From Muscardinus avellanarius (taxonomy: Eukaryota; Chordata; Mammalia; Rodentia; Gliridae): DNA of 64,000 nucleotides. A program made the position numbers and the translations under genes. Under the pieces are notes generated by a model, which saw only the letters and a program-made list of their open reading frames with translations, searched no databases and was not told where the DNA came from. The stretch covers positions 29,352,173-29,416,172 of the forward strand of contig OY726560.1 of NCBI GenBank assembly GCA_963383645.1, given 5' to 3'. Positions 1-9,530 of the stretch are shown piece after piece; position 1 is the first letter of the stretch, and the number at the start of each line of letters is the position of its first letter.

Positions 1-2144
1 TGCCGGCCTCACTGGCCCCAGCAGCGGCCTAACCCCTCGGCAGGCTCCGATCCCGGCCTCTGAGGCCCCAGTACCGGCCTTGCCTCAAGGCAGGCTCCGA
101 TGCCGGCCTCGCTGGCCCCAGCACTGGCCTAACCCCTCGGCAGGCTCTTATCCTGGCCTCAGAGGCCCCAGTACCGGCCTTGCTCAAGGCAGGCTCCGAT
201 CCCGGCCTAGCTGGCCCCAGCACCGGCCTAATCCCTCGGCAGGCTCCGATCCCGGCCTTGGAGACCCCAGCACTGGTCATGCCTCAAGGCAGGCTCCGAT
301 GCCGGCCTCGCTGGCCCCAGCACCGGCCTAACCCCTAGGCAGGCTCATATCCTGGCCTCGGAGGCCCCAGTACCGGCCTTGCCTCACGGCAGGCTCCGAT
401 GCCGGCCTCGCTGGCCCCAGCACCGGCCTAACCCCTCGGCATGCTCCGATCCCGGCCTCGGAGGCCCCAGCACTGGTCATGCCTCACGGCAGGCTCCGCT
501 GCCGGACTCGCTGGCCCCAGCACCGGCCTAACCCCTCGGCAGGCTCTTATCCTGGCCTAGAGGCCCCAGTACCGGCATTGCCTCAAGGCAGGCTCCGATG
601 CCGGCCTCGCTGGCCCCAGCACTGGCCTAACCCCTTGGCAGGCTCCGATCCCGGCCTCGGAGGCCCCAGCACTGGTCATGCCTCAAGGCAGGCTCCGATG
701 CCGGCCTCGCTGGCCCCAGCACCGGTCTAACCCCTCGGCAGGCTCTTATCCTGGCCTAGAGGCCCCAGTACCGGCCTTGCCTCAAGGCAGGCTCCGATGC
801 CGGCCTCACTGGCCCCAGCACTGACCTAACCCCTCGGCAGGCTCTTATCCTGGCCTCGGAGGCCCCAGTACCGGCCTTGCCTCTCGGCAGACTCCGATGC
901 CGGCCTCGCTGGCCCCAGCACCGGCCTAACCCCTCGGCAGGCTCCGATGCCGGCCTCGCTGGCCCCAGCACAGGCCTAAACCCTCGGCAAGCTCTTATCC
1001 TGGCCTTGGCGGAGCCAGTACCGGCTTTGCCTCACGGCAGGCTACGATGCCAGCCTCGCTGGCCCCAGCAGCGGCCTAACCCCTCGGCAGGCTCTTATCC
1101 TGGCCTCGAGGCCCCAGTACCGGCCTTGCCTCAAGGCAGGCTCCGATGCCGGCCTCGCTGGCCCCAGCACCGGCCTAACCCCTCGGCAGGCTCTTATCCT
1201 GGCCTCGGAGGCCCCAGTACCGGCCTTGCCTCATGGCAGGCTCCGATGCCGGCCTCACTGGCCCCAGCAACGGCCTAACCCCTCGGCATGCTCCGATCCC
1301 GGCCTCTGAGGCCCCAGTACCGGCCTTACCTCAAGGCAGTCTCCGATGCCGGCCTCGCTGGCCTCAGCACCGGCCTAACCCCTCGGCATGCTCCAATCCC
1401 GGCCTCAGAGGCCCCAGCACTGGTCATGCCTCAAGGCAGGCTCCGATGCCGGCCTAGCTGGCCCCAGCACCGGCCTAACCCCTCAGCAGGCTCTTATCCT
1501 GGCCACGGAGGCCCCAGTACCGGCCTTGCCTCACGGCAGGCTCCGATGCCGGCCTCGCTGGCCCCAGCACCGGCCTAACCCCTCGGCATGCTCCGATCCC
1601 GGCCTCGGAGGCCCCAGCACTGGTCATGCCTCACGGCAGGCTCCGATGCCGGCCTCGTTGGCCCCAGCACTGGCCTAACCCCTCGGCAAGCTCTTATCCT
1701 GGCCTTGGAGGCCCCAGTACTGGCCTTGCCTCACGGCAGGCTCCGATGCCGGCCTCGCTGGCCCCAGCACCGGCCTAACCCCTCGGCAGGCTCTTATCCT
1801 GGCCTCGAGGCCCCAGTACCGGCCTTGCCTCAAGTCAGGCTCCGATGCCGGCCTCGCTGGCCCCAGCACCGGCCTAACCCCTCGGCAAGCTCTTATCCTG
1901 GCCTCGGAGGCCCCAGCACTGGTCATGCCTCACGGCAGGCTCCGCTGCCGGCCTCGTTGGCCCCAGCACCGGCCTAACCCCTCGGCAAGCTCTTATCCTG
2001 GCCTTGGAGGCCCCAGTACCGGCCTTGCCTCACGGCAGGCTCCGATGCCGGCCTCGCTGGCCCCAGCATCGGCCTAACCCCTCGGCAGGCTCTTATCCTG
2101 GCCTCGAGGCCCCAGTACCGGCCTTGCCTCAAGGCAGGCTCCGA
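1..2144. repeat. Higher-order block, copy 1 of the satellite
   Basis: The first 2,144 bases recur downstream with almost no change. Bases 1 to about 935 match 2,145 to about 3,079 at an offset of 2,144; bases from about 1,185 match from about 3,080 at an offset of 1,895. The 249-base difference means that this copy carries about five extra monomers at about 936 to 1,184. The true left boundary lies outside the window. Confidence 0.85.
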
Positions 2145-4079
2145 TGCCGGCCTCACTGGCCCCAGCAGCGGCCTAACCCCTCGGCAGGCTCCGATCCCGG
2201 CCTCTGAGGCCCCAGTACCGGCCTTGCCTCAAGGCAGGCTCCGATGCCGGCCTCGCTGGCCCCAGCACTGGCCTAACCCCTCGGCAGGCTCTTATCCTGG
2301 CCTCAGAGGCCCCAGTACCGGCCTTGCTCAAGGCAGGCTCCGATCCCGGCCTAGCTGGCCCCAGCACCGGCCTAATCCCTCGGCAGGCTCCGATCCCGGC
2401 CTTGGAGACCCCAGCACTGGTCATGCCTCAAGGCAGGCTCCGATGCCGGCCTCGCTGGCCCCAGCACCGGCCTAACCCCTAGGCAGGCTCATATCCTGGC
2501 CTCGGAGGCCCCAGTACCGGCCTTGCCTCACGGCAGGCTCCGATGCCGGCCTCGCTGGCCCCAGCACCGGCCTAACCCCTCGGCATGCTCCGATCCCGGC
2601 CTCGGAGGCCCCAGCACTGGTCATGCCTCACGGCAGGCTCCGCTGCCGGACTCGCTGGCCCCAGCACCGGCCTAACCCCTCGGCAGGCTCTTATCCTGGC
2701 CTAGAGGCCCCAGTACCGGCATTGCCTCAAGGCAGGCTCCGATGCCGGCCTCGCTGGCCCCAGCACTGGCCTAACCCCTTGGCAGGCTCCGATCCCGGCC
2801 TCGGAGGCCCCAGCACTGGTCATGCCTCAAGGCAGGCTCCGATGCCGGCCTCGCTGGCCCCAGCACCGGTCTAACCCCTCGGCAGGCTCTTATCCTGGCC
2901 TAGAGGCCCCAGTACCGGCCTTGCCTCAAGGCAGGCTCCGATGCCGGCCTCACTGGCCCCAGCACTGGCCTAACCCCTCGGCAGGCTCTTATCCTGGCCT
3001 CGGAGGCCCCAGTACCGGCCTTGCCTCTCGGCAGACTCCGATGCCGGCCTCGCTGGCCCCAGCACCGGCCTAACCCCTCGGCAGGCTCTTATCCTGGCCT
3101 CGGAGGCCCCAGTACCGGCCTTGCCTCACGGCAGGCTCCGATGCCGGCCTCACTGGCCCCAACAGCGGCCTAACCCCTCGGCATGCTCCGATCCCGGCCT
3201 CTGAGGCCCCAGTACCGGCCTTACCTCAAGGCAGGCTCCGATGCCGGCCTCGCTGGCCTCAGCACCGGCCTAACCCCTCGGCATGCTCCAATCCCGGCCT
3301 CAGAGGCCCCAGCACTGGTCATGCCTCAAGGCAGGCTCCGATGCCGGCCTAGCTGGCCCCAGCACCGGCCTAACCCCTCAGCAGGCTCTTATCCTGGCCA
3401 CGGAGGCCCCAGTACCGGCCTTGCCTCACGGCAGGCTCCGATGCCGGCCTCGCTGGCCCCAGCACCGGCCTAACCCCTCGGCATGCTCCGATCCCGGCCT
3501 CGGAGGCCCCAGCACTGGTCATGCCTCACGGCAGGCTCCGATGCCGGCCTCGTTGGCCCCAGCACTGGCCTAACCCCTCGGCAAGCTCTTATCCTGGCCT
3601 TGGAGGCCCCAGTACTGGCCTTGCCTCACGGCAGGCTCCGATGCCGGCCTCGCTGGCCCCAGCACCGGCCTAACCCCTCGGCAGGCTCTTATCCTGGCCT
3701 CGAGGCCCCAGTACCGGCCTTGCCTCAAGTCAGGCTCCGATGCCGGCCTCGCTGGCCCCAGCACCGGCCTAACCCCTCGGCAAGCTCTTATCCTGGCCTC
3801 GGAGGCCCCAGCACTGGTCATGCCTCACGGCAGGCTCCGCTGCCGGCCTCGTTGGCCCCAGCACCGGCCTAACCCCTCGGCAAGCTCTTATCCTGGCCTT
3901 GGAGGCCCCAGTACCGGCCTTGCCTCACGGCAGGCTCCGATGCCGGCCTCGCTGGCCCCAGCATCGGCCTAACCCCTCGGCAGGCTCTTATCCTGGCCTC
4001 GAGGCCCCAGTACCGGCCTTGCCTCAAGGCAGGCTCCGATGCCGGCCTCACTGGCCCCAGCAGCGGCCTAACCCCTCGG
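2145..4079. repeat. Higher-order block, copy 2 of the satellite
   Basis: This block repeats copy 1 minus the 249-base segment. Diagnostic variants shared in the same order include GACTCGCTGGCC, the CTCTCGGCAGACTCC monomer and the CAAGTCAGGCTCC monomer. I saw only scattered single-base differences, for example CAGTCTCC near 1,338 against CAGGCTCC near 3,233. The block stops matching at about 4,080, where the array jumps to a monomer type first seen near 3,182. Confidence 0.85.
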
Positions 4080-4183
4080 CATGCTCCGATCCCGGCCTCT
4101 GAGGCCCCAGTACCGGCCTTACCTCAAGGCAGGCTCCGATGCCGGCCTCGCTGGCCTCAGCACCGGCCTAACCCCTCGGCAGG

Positions 4184-5527
4184 CTCTTATCCTGGCCTCG
4201 GAGGCCCCAGTACCGGCCTTGCCTCTCGGCAGACTCCGATGCCGGCCTCGCTGGCCCCAGCACCGGCCTAACCCCTCGGCAGGCTCCGATGCCGGCCTCG
4301 CTGGCCCCAGCACAGGCCTAAACCCTCGGCAAGCTCTTATCCTGGCCTTGGCGGAGCCAGTACCGGCTTTGCCTCACGGCAGGCTACGATGCCAGCCTCG
4401 CTGGCCCCAGCACCGGCCTAACCCCTCGGCAGGCTCTTATCCTGGCCTCGAGGCCCCAGTACCGGCCTTGCCTCAAGGCAGGCTCCGATGCCGGCCTCGC
4501 TGGCCCCAGCACCGGCCTAACCCCTCGGCAGGCTCTTATCCTGGCCTCGGAGGCCCCAGTACCGGCCTTGCCTCATGGCAGGCTCCGATGCCGGCCTCAC
4601 TGGCCCCAGCAGCGGCCTAACCCCTCGGCATGCTCCGATCCCGGCCTCTGAGGCCCCAGTACCGGCCTTACCTCAAGGCAGGCTCCGATGCCGGCCTCGC
4701 TGGCCTCAGCACCGGCCTAACCCCTCGGCATGCTCCAATCCCGGCCTCAGAGGCCCCAGCACTGGTCATGCCTCAAGGCAGGCTCCGATGCCGGCCTAGC
4801 TGGCCCCAGCACCGGCCTAACCCCTCAGCAGGCTCTTATCCTGGCCACGGAGGCCCCAGTACCGGCCTTGCCTCACGGCAGGCTCCGATGCCGGCCTCGC
4901 TGGCCCCAGCACCGGCCTAACCCCTCGGCATGCTCCGATCCCGGCCTCGGAGGCCCCAGCACTGGTCATGCCTCACGGCAGGCTCCGATGCCGGCCTCGT
5001 TGGCCCCAGCACTGGCCTAACCCCTCGGCAAGCTCTTATCCTGGCCTTGGAGGCCCCAGTACTGGCCTTGCCTCACGGCAGGCTCCGATGCCGGCCTCGC
5101 TGGCCCCAGCACCGGCCTAACCCCTCGGCAGGCTCTTATCCTGGCCTCGAGGCCCCAGTACCGGCCTTGCCTCAAGTCAGGCTCCGATGCCGGCCTCGCT
5201 GGCCCCAGCACCGGCCTAACCCCTCGGCAAGCTCTTATCCTGGCCTCGGAGGCCCCAGCACTGGTCATGCCTCACGGCAGGCTCCGCTGCCGGCCTCGTT
5301 GGCCCCAGCACCGGCCTAACCCCTCGGCAAGCTCTTATCCTGGCCTTGGAGGCCCCAGTACCGGCCTTGCCTCACGGCAGGCTCCGATGCCGGCCTCGCT
5401 GGCCCCAGCATCGGCCTAACCCCTCGGCAGGCTCTTATCCTGGCCTCGAGGCCCCAGTACCGGCCTTGCCTCAAGGCAGGCTCCGATGCCGGCCTCACTG
5501 GCCCCAGCAGCGGCCTAACCCCTCGGC
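4184..5527. repeat. Higher-order block, copy 3 of the satellite (partial)
   Basis: This block matches copy 1 from about 842 to 2,185 at an offset of 3,342, and matches copy 2 from about 3,080 at an offset of 1,447. It retains the 249-base segment missing from copy 2, shown by the monomer ending CACAGGCCTAAACCC at about 4,312 (about 970 in copy 1). About 100 bases of junction sequence (4,080 to 4,183) precede it. It is a third, offset copy and not a simple repeat of copy 2. Confidence 0.8.
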
Positions 5528-6419
5528 AGGCTCCGATCCCGGCCCCTGAGGCCCCAGTACCGGCCTTGCCTCAAGGCAGGCTCCGATGCCGGCCTCGCTG
5601 GCCCCAGCACCGGCCTAACCCCTCGGCAGGCTCCGATCCCGGCCTCGGAGGCCCCAGCACTGGTCATGCCTCAAGGCAGGCTCCGATGCCGGCCTCTCTG
5701 GCCCCAGCACCGGCCTAACCCCTCGGCAGGCTCTTATCCTGGCCTCGGAGGCCCCAGTTACGGCCTTGCCTCACGGCAGGCTCCGATGCCGGCCTCACTG
5801 GCCCCAGCAGCGGCCTAACCCCTCAGCAGGCTCTTATCCTGGCCTCGGAGGCCCCAGTACCAGCCTTGCCTCACGGCAGGCTCCGATGCCGGCCTCGCTG
5901 GCCCCAGCAGCGGCCTAACCCCTCGGCAGGCTCCGATCCCGGCCTCAGAGGCCCCAGCACTGGTCATGCCTCACGGCAGGCTCCGCTGCCGGCCTCGTTG
6001 GCCCCAGCACCGGCCTAACCCCTCGGCAAGCTCTTATCCTGGCCTTGGAGGCCGCAGTACCGGCCTTGCCTCACGGCAGGCTCCGATGGCAGCCTCGCTG
6101 GCCCCAGCACCGGCCTAACCCCTCAGCAGGCTCTTATCCTGGCCTCGGAGGCCCCAGTACCGGCCTTGCCTCTCGGCAGACTCCGATGCCGGCCTCGCTG
6201 GCCCCAGCACCGGCCTAACCCCTCGGCAGGCTCCGATGCCGGCCTCGCTGGCCCCAGCACCGGCCTAACCCCTCGGCAAGCTCTTATCCTGGCCTTGGAG
6301 GCCCCAGTACCGGCCTTGCCTCACGGCAGGCTCCGATGCCGGCCTCGCTGGCCCCAGCAGCGGCCTAACCCCTCGGCAGGCTCTTATCCTGGCCTCGAGG
6401 CCCCAGTACCGGCCTTGCC

Positions 6420-6817
6420 TCAAGGCAGGCTCCGATGCCGGCCTCGCTGGCCCCAGCACCGGCCTAACCCCTCGGCAGGCTCTTATCCTGGCCTCGGAGG
6501 CCCCAGTACCGGCCTTGCCTCACGGCAGGCTCCGATGCCGGCCTCACTGGCCCCAGCAGCGGCCTAACTCCTCGGCAGGCTCCGATCCCGGCCTCAGAGG
6601 CCCCAGTACGGCCTTGCCTCAAGGCAGGCTCCGATGCCGGCCTCGCTGGCCCCAGCACCGGCCTAACCCCTCGGCAGGCTCTTATCCTGGCCTCGGAGGC
6701 CCCAGTACCGGCCTTGCCTCACGGCAGGCTCCGATGCCGGCCTCACTGGCCCCAGCAGCGGCCTAACCCCTCGGCAGGCTCCGATCCCGGCCTCAGAGGC
6801 CCCAGTACGGCCTTGCC
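6420..6817. repeat. Tandem 199-bp duplication within the satellite
   Basis: Two adjacent four-monomer segments of 199 bases each are nearly identical. Both share the one-base-short GTACGGCC variant, which is uncommon in the rest of the array. One small difference is CTAACTCCTC against CTAACCCCTC. Surrounding monomers from 5,528 to 7,735 are more diverse than in the three large blocks. Confidence 0.75.
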
Positions 6818-7753
6818 TCAAGGCAGGCTCCGATGCCGGCCTCGCTGGCCCCAGCACCGGCCTAACCCCTCAGCAGGCTCCGATCCCGGATTTGGAGGCC
6901 CCAGCACTGGCTTTGCATCAAGGCAGGCTCCGATGCCGGCCTCGCTGGCCCCAGCACCGGCCTAACCCCTCAGCAGGCTCTTATCCTGGCTCGGAGGCCC
7001 CAGTACCGGCCTTGCCTCACGGCAGACTCCGATGCCGGCCTCGCTGGCCCCAGCACCGGCCTAACCCCTCGGCAGGCTCCGATGCTGGCCTCGCTGGCCC
7101 CAGCACCGGCCTAACCCCTTGGCAGGCTCTTATCCCGGCCTCGGAGGTCCCAGTACCGGCCTTGCCTCATGGCAGGCTCCGATGCCGGCCTCGCTAGCCC
7201 CAGCACCAGCCTAACCCCTCGGCAGGCTCTTATCCTGGCCTCGGAGGCCCCAGTACCGGCCTTGCCTCAAGGCAGGCTCCGATGCCGGCCTTGGTGTCCC
7301 CAGCACCGGCCTAACCCCTCGGCAGGCTCTTATCCTGGCCTCGGAGGCCCAAGTACCGGCCTTGCCTCATGGCAGGCTCTGATGCCAGCCTCGCTGGCCC
7401 CAGCACCGGCTTAACCCCTCAGCAGGCTCCGGTCCCGTCCTCGGGGGCCCCAACACTGGCCTTGCCTCACGGCAGGCTCCGATGCCGGCCTCGCTGACCC
7501 CAGCACCGGCCTAACCCCTCAGCAAGTTCCGGACCCGACCTTGGAGGCCCTAGCACAAGCCTTGCATCATGGCAGGCTCCAATGCCGGCCTCGCTGGCCC
7601 CAGCATTGGTCTAACCCCTCTGCAGGTTCCAATCCCGGCCACGGAGGCCTCAGTAGTGGCCTTGCCTCACAGCAAGCTCTGATGTCGGCCACTGGCCCCG
7701 GCGCCCGCCTAACCCCTCAGCAGGTTCCGATCACTGTCTCTGTGGTTATTATT

Positions 7754-8181
7754 TCAAAGGTTCCAGTTGTAATGTATCAGATCTCTGCCTCCCCCGAATA
7801 TTGGCCACTGGCATTGCCACTGCCTCCACCGTTTCAAATCCTTCTCAGGCTCTTTTTCCACTCTGAATGTTGTCCAGTGTTCCGAAGCATGCGTGATGGT
7901 AGCATTCGACATTTGGTGTAATTTCTCCAAAAAAATAAAGTTGGTAAGATCCGGTTTCTGCTTCTCCTGAATACAAGTCTCCACCACCATAGCGAAGAAC
8001 TCTTTCAACACCGCATTTCTCCTTGGTCTCCGCTAAACTCTCTCCTTATATGTGATGTCTGAGATTCTTAACAATATAGAGAAATAGCAGTCCTCTTTCA
8101 TGGCGAATTTTTCCATAAGTTCCAGTGCATTTAGATAAGTTTTTTCTGCATCTCCAGTGTCCTGGCATCCATGACGGCTTT
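7754..8181 (-). pseudogene. Broken coding-like segment of unknown origin between two arrays
   Basis: The non-repetitive island between the two tandem arrays holds one minus-strand reading frame open from about 8,181 down to 7,754, except for a single TAG at 8,033-8,035. Before the stop it reads TYLNALELMEKFAMKEDCYF and onward; after it, KEFFAMVVETCIQEKQKPDL and onward. The residue mix (amphipathic, Leu/Glu/Lys rich, with Cys and Trp) looks protein-like and unlike translated satellite. I do not recognise the family. It could be a relic exon or a piece of a processed pseudogene. No splice sites or flanking exons are convincing, and the downstream end merges into satellite-edge sequence. Function unknown; likely non-functional if the stop is real. 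Confidence 0.35.
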
Positions 8182-8220
8182 CTTACCACCTCTCCGATGT
8201 TTTTCTTTATCTTTTTCTGT

Positions 8221-9064
8221 TCTGGGCCCGGTTTCTCCAGGGGTCTGACGTGCTACTCGCAGTTCGGCCGGGACCCAGAGTCCCGCGATCCGGGCCCCAG
8301 CTGGCGTGCCCTGTGCTCGACCTCCCGCCCAGAACCCAGCATCTTACTGGGCCTGGTTTCTCCAGGGGTCTGGCGTGCTACTCGCAGTTCTGCCTGGGGC
8401 CCAGAGTCCCGGGACCCGGGCCCCATCTGGCGTGCCCAGCCCGCGACCCCTGCCCAGAACCCAGCGTCTTACTGGGCCTGGTTTCTCCAGGGGTCTGGTG
8501 TGCTATGCGCAGTTCGGCCGGGGCCCAGAGTCCCACGACCCGGGCCCCATCTGGTGTGCCCAGCCCGCGACCCCCGCCCAGAACCCAGCGTCTTACTGGG
8601 TCCGGTTTCTCCAGGGGTCTGGCGTGCTATGCGCAGTTCGGCCGGGGCCCAGAGTCCCGCGACCCGGGCCCCATCTGGCGTGCCCCGCCCGCGACCCCCG
8701 CCCAGAACCCAGCATCTTACTGGGCCTGGTTTCTCCAGGGGTCTGGCGTGCTATGCGCAGTTCTGCCTGGGGCCCAGAGTCCCGCGACCCGGGCCCCATC
8801 TGGCGTGCCCAGCCCGCGACCCCCGCCCAGAACCCAGCGTCTTACTGGGCCTGGTTTCTCCAGGGGTCTGGTGTGCTATGCGCAGTTCGGCCGGGGCCCA
8901 GAGTCCCACGACCCGGGCCCCATCTGGCGTGCCCAGCCCGCGACCCCCGCCCAGAACCCAGCGTCTTACTGGGTCCGGTTTCTCCAGGGGTCTGGCGTGC
9001 TACGCGCAGTTCGGCCGGGGCCCAGAGTCCAGCGACCCGGGCCCCATCTGGCGTGCCCCGCCCG
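8221..9064. repeat. GC-rich minisatellite, 124-125-bp unit
   Basis: The landmark GTTTCTCCAG recurs at 8,231, 8,356, 8,481, 8,605, 8,729, 8,854 and 8,978, giving spacings of 125, 125, 124, 124, 125 and 124 bases. About 6.8 units are present. Each contains a CCCAGAGTCC and ACCCGGGCCCC core and many CpGs. The sequence is unrelated to the 50-bp satellite next to it. It lacks stops on the plus strand, so ORFs of 258 to 314 codons appear in all three forward frames. Because the unit is not a multiple of three, each frame reads the same peptides in a shifted order, which argues against real coding. Confidence 0.95.
8356..8728. repeat. 373-bp trimer (higher-order unit), first full copy
   Basis: Three consecutive 124-125-bp units form a 373-base block that recurs from 8,729. 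The unit at 8,356 carries CAGTTCTGCCTGGGG, as does the one at 8,729. The unit at 8,481 carries GTGTGCTATGCGC and GTCCCACGACC, as does the one at 8,854. The unit at 8,605 follows GGGTCC, as does the one at 8,978. The second copy (8,729 to 9,064) is cut short by the array end. Confidence 0.85.
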
Positions 9065-9129
9065 CATAATACTGTAATTTAAAGGTGTGAATCCACTCCA
9101 CCAAATAGTCATTTTGTGAAACTTCATAT

Positions 9130-9130
<1 letters not shown>

Positions 9131-9172
<42 letters not shown>
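9131..9172. repeat. (CA)n microsatellite
   Basis: An uninterrupted run of about 20 CA units directly follows a CATATACATAC lead. It lies just beyond the GC-rich arrays, in AT-rich DNA. Confidence 0.95.
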
Positions 9173-9173
<1 letters not shown>

Positions 9174-9269
9174 TGGGAGCATTAGGAGGAGTCTCTGGGG
9201 AAGTGATTCAGTCACAAAGTTTCCAACTACATGAATGAATTAGTGCCTTATATGAAAGAGCTTAACTCT

Positions 9270-9530
9270 CCTTTGTTTTTCTGCTCTTTTAACCTGTGGG
9301 AACACAGCATTTGTCCCCTTTGGAGGGCCCCAACAAGGAGCCTTCTTGGGGGTGGAGACCAGGCCCTTGCTAATACCAAAGCTGTTGACACCTTGACTTT
9401 GCACTACCCAGCCTTCAGCATTGTGTATAATTTGTGTTGCGTATAAAACACCCATTCTGGTTTTGTTGTTGATACTCGTTTGGTGGGTTTGGTTTTCCTA
9501 TGGTTGTTACAGCCGCACAAATGAAAGAAG
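9270..9530 (+). mobile_element. MLT1-type MaLR LTR remnant
   Basis: The segment GTTGACACCTTGACTTTGCA followed by CCCAGCCTTCAGCATTGTG, a degraded AATAAA-like stretch and GTTACAGC matches the 3' part of MLT1-type LTRs as I know them. The 5' part is not clearly recognisable. The 71-codon ORF across it is incidental. Confidence 0.5.

Larger units (their letters stand above)
1..7735. repeat. GC-rich satellite, 50-bp monomer in 100-bp dimers
   Basis: The stretch is an uninterrupted tandem array. Two related half-units alternate: one carries GGCAGGCTCCGATGCCGG and CCTCGCTGGCCCCAGCACC, the other GGCAGGCTCTTATCCTGG and GAGGCCCCAGTACCGGCC. The shared CAGGCTC core recurs at 91, 141 and 190, giving a 50-bp monomer; the TGCCGGCCTC half recurs at 101, 300 and 400, giving a 100-bp dimer. 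Occasional 1-bp deletions give 99-bp spacings. CpG and GGCC are abundant, and lack of stop codons leaves all frames open, so the many short ORFs here are by-products. The array runs off the left edge of the window, so its full length is unknown. It degrades gradually after about 6,900 and ends near GTTCCGATCACTGTC. Confidence 0.95.

Noticed and set aside
29..7414. Dozens of overlapping 60-180-codon ORFs in both strands of the satellite, with Arg/Pro-rich peptides
   Set aside because: They follow from stop-poor GC-rich tandem repeats, occur in several frames and both strands at once, and change frame with every 1-bp slip between monomers.
1..9064. CRISPR array
   Set aside because: Units are contiguous with no unique spacers, and the setting is clearly mammalian.
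8125..9082. Three forward ORFs of 258-314 codons in the 124-bp minisatellite
   Set aside because: The unit length is not a multiple of three, so the same peptides cycle through all three frames. No start context, domain or flanking exon supports coding.
9231..9446. 71-codon ORF ending in an LTR-like region
   Set aside because: It overlaps the MLT1-type remnant and has no domain.
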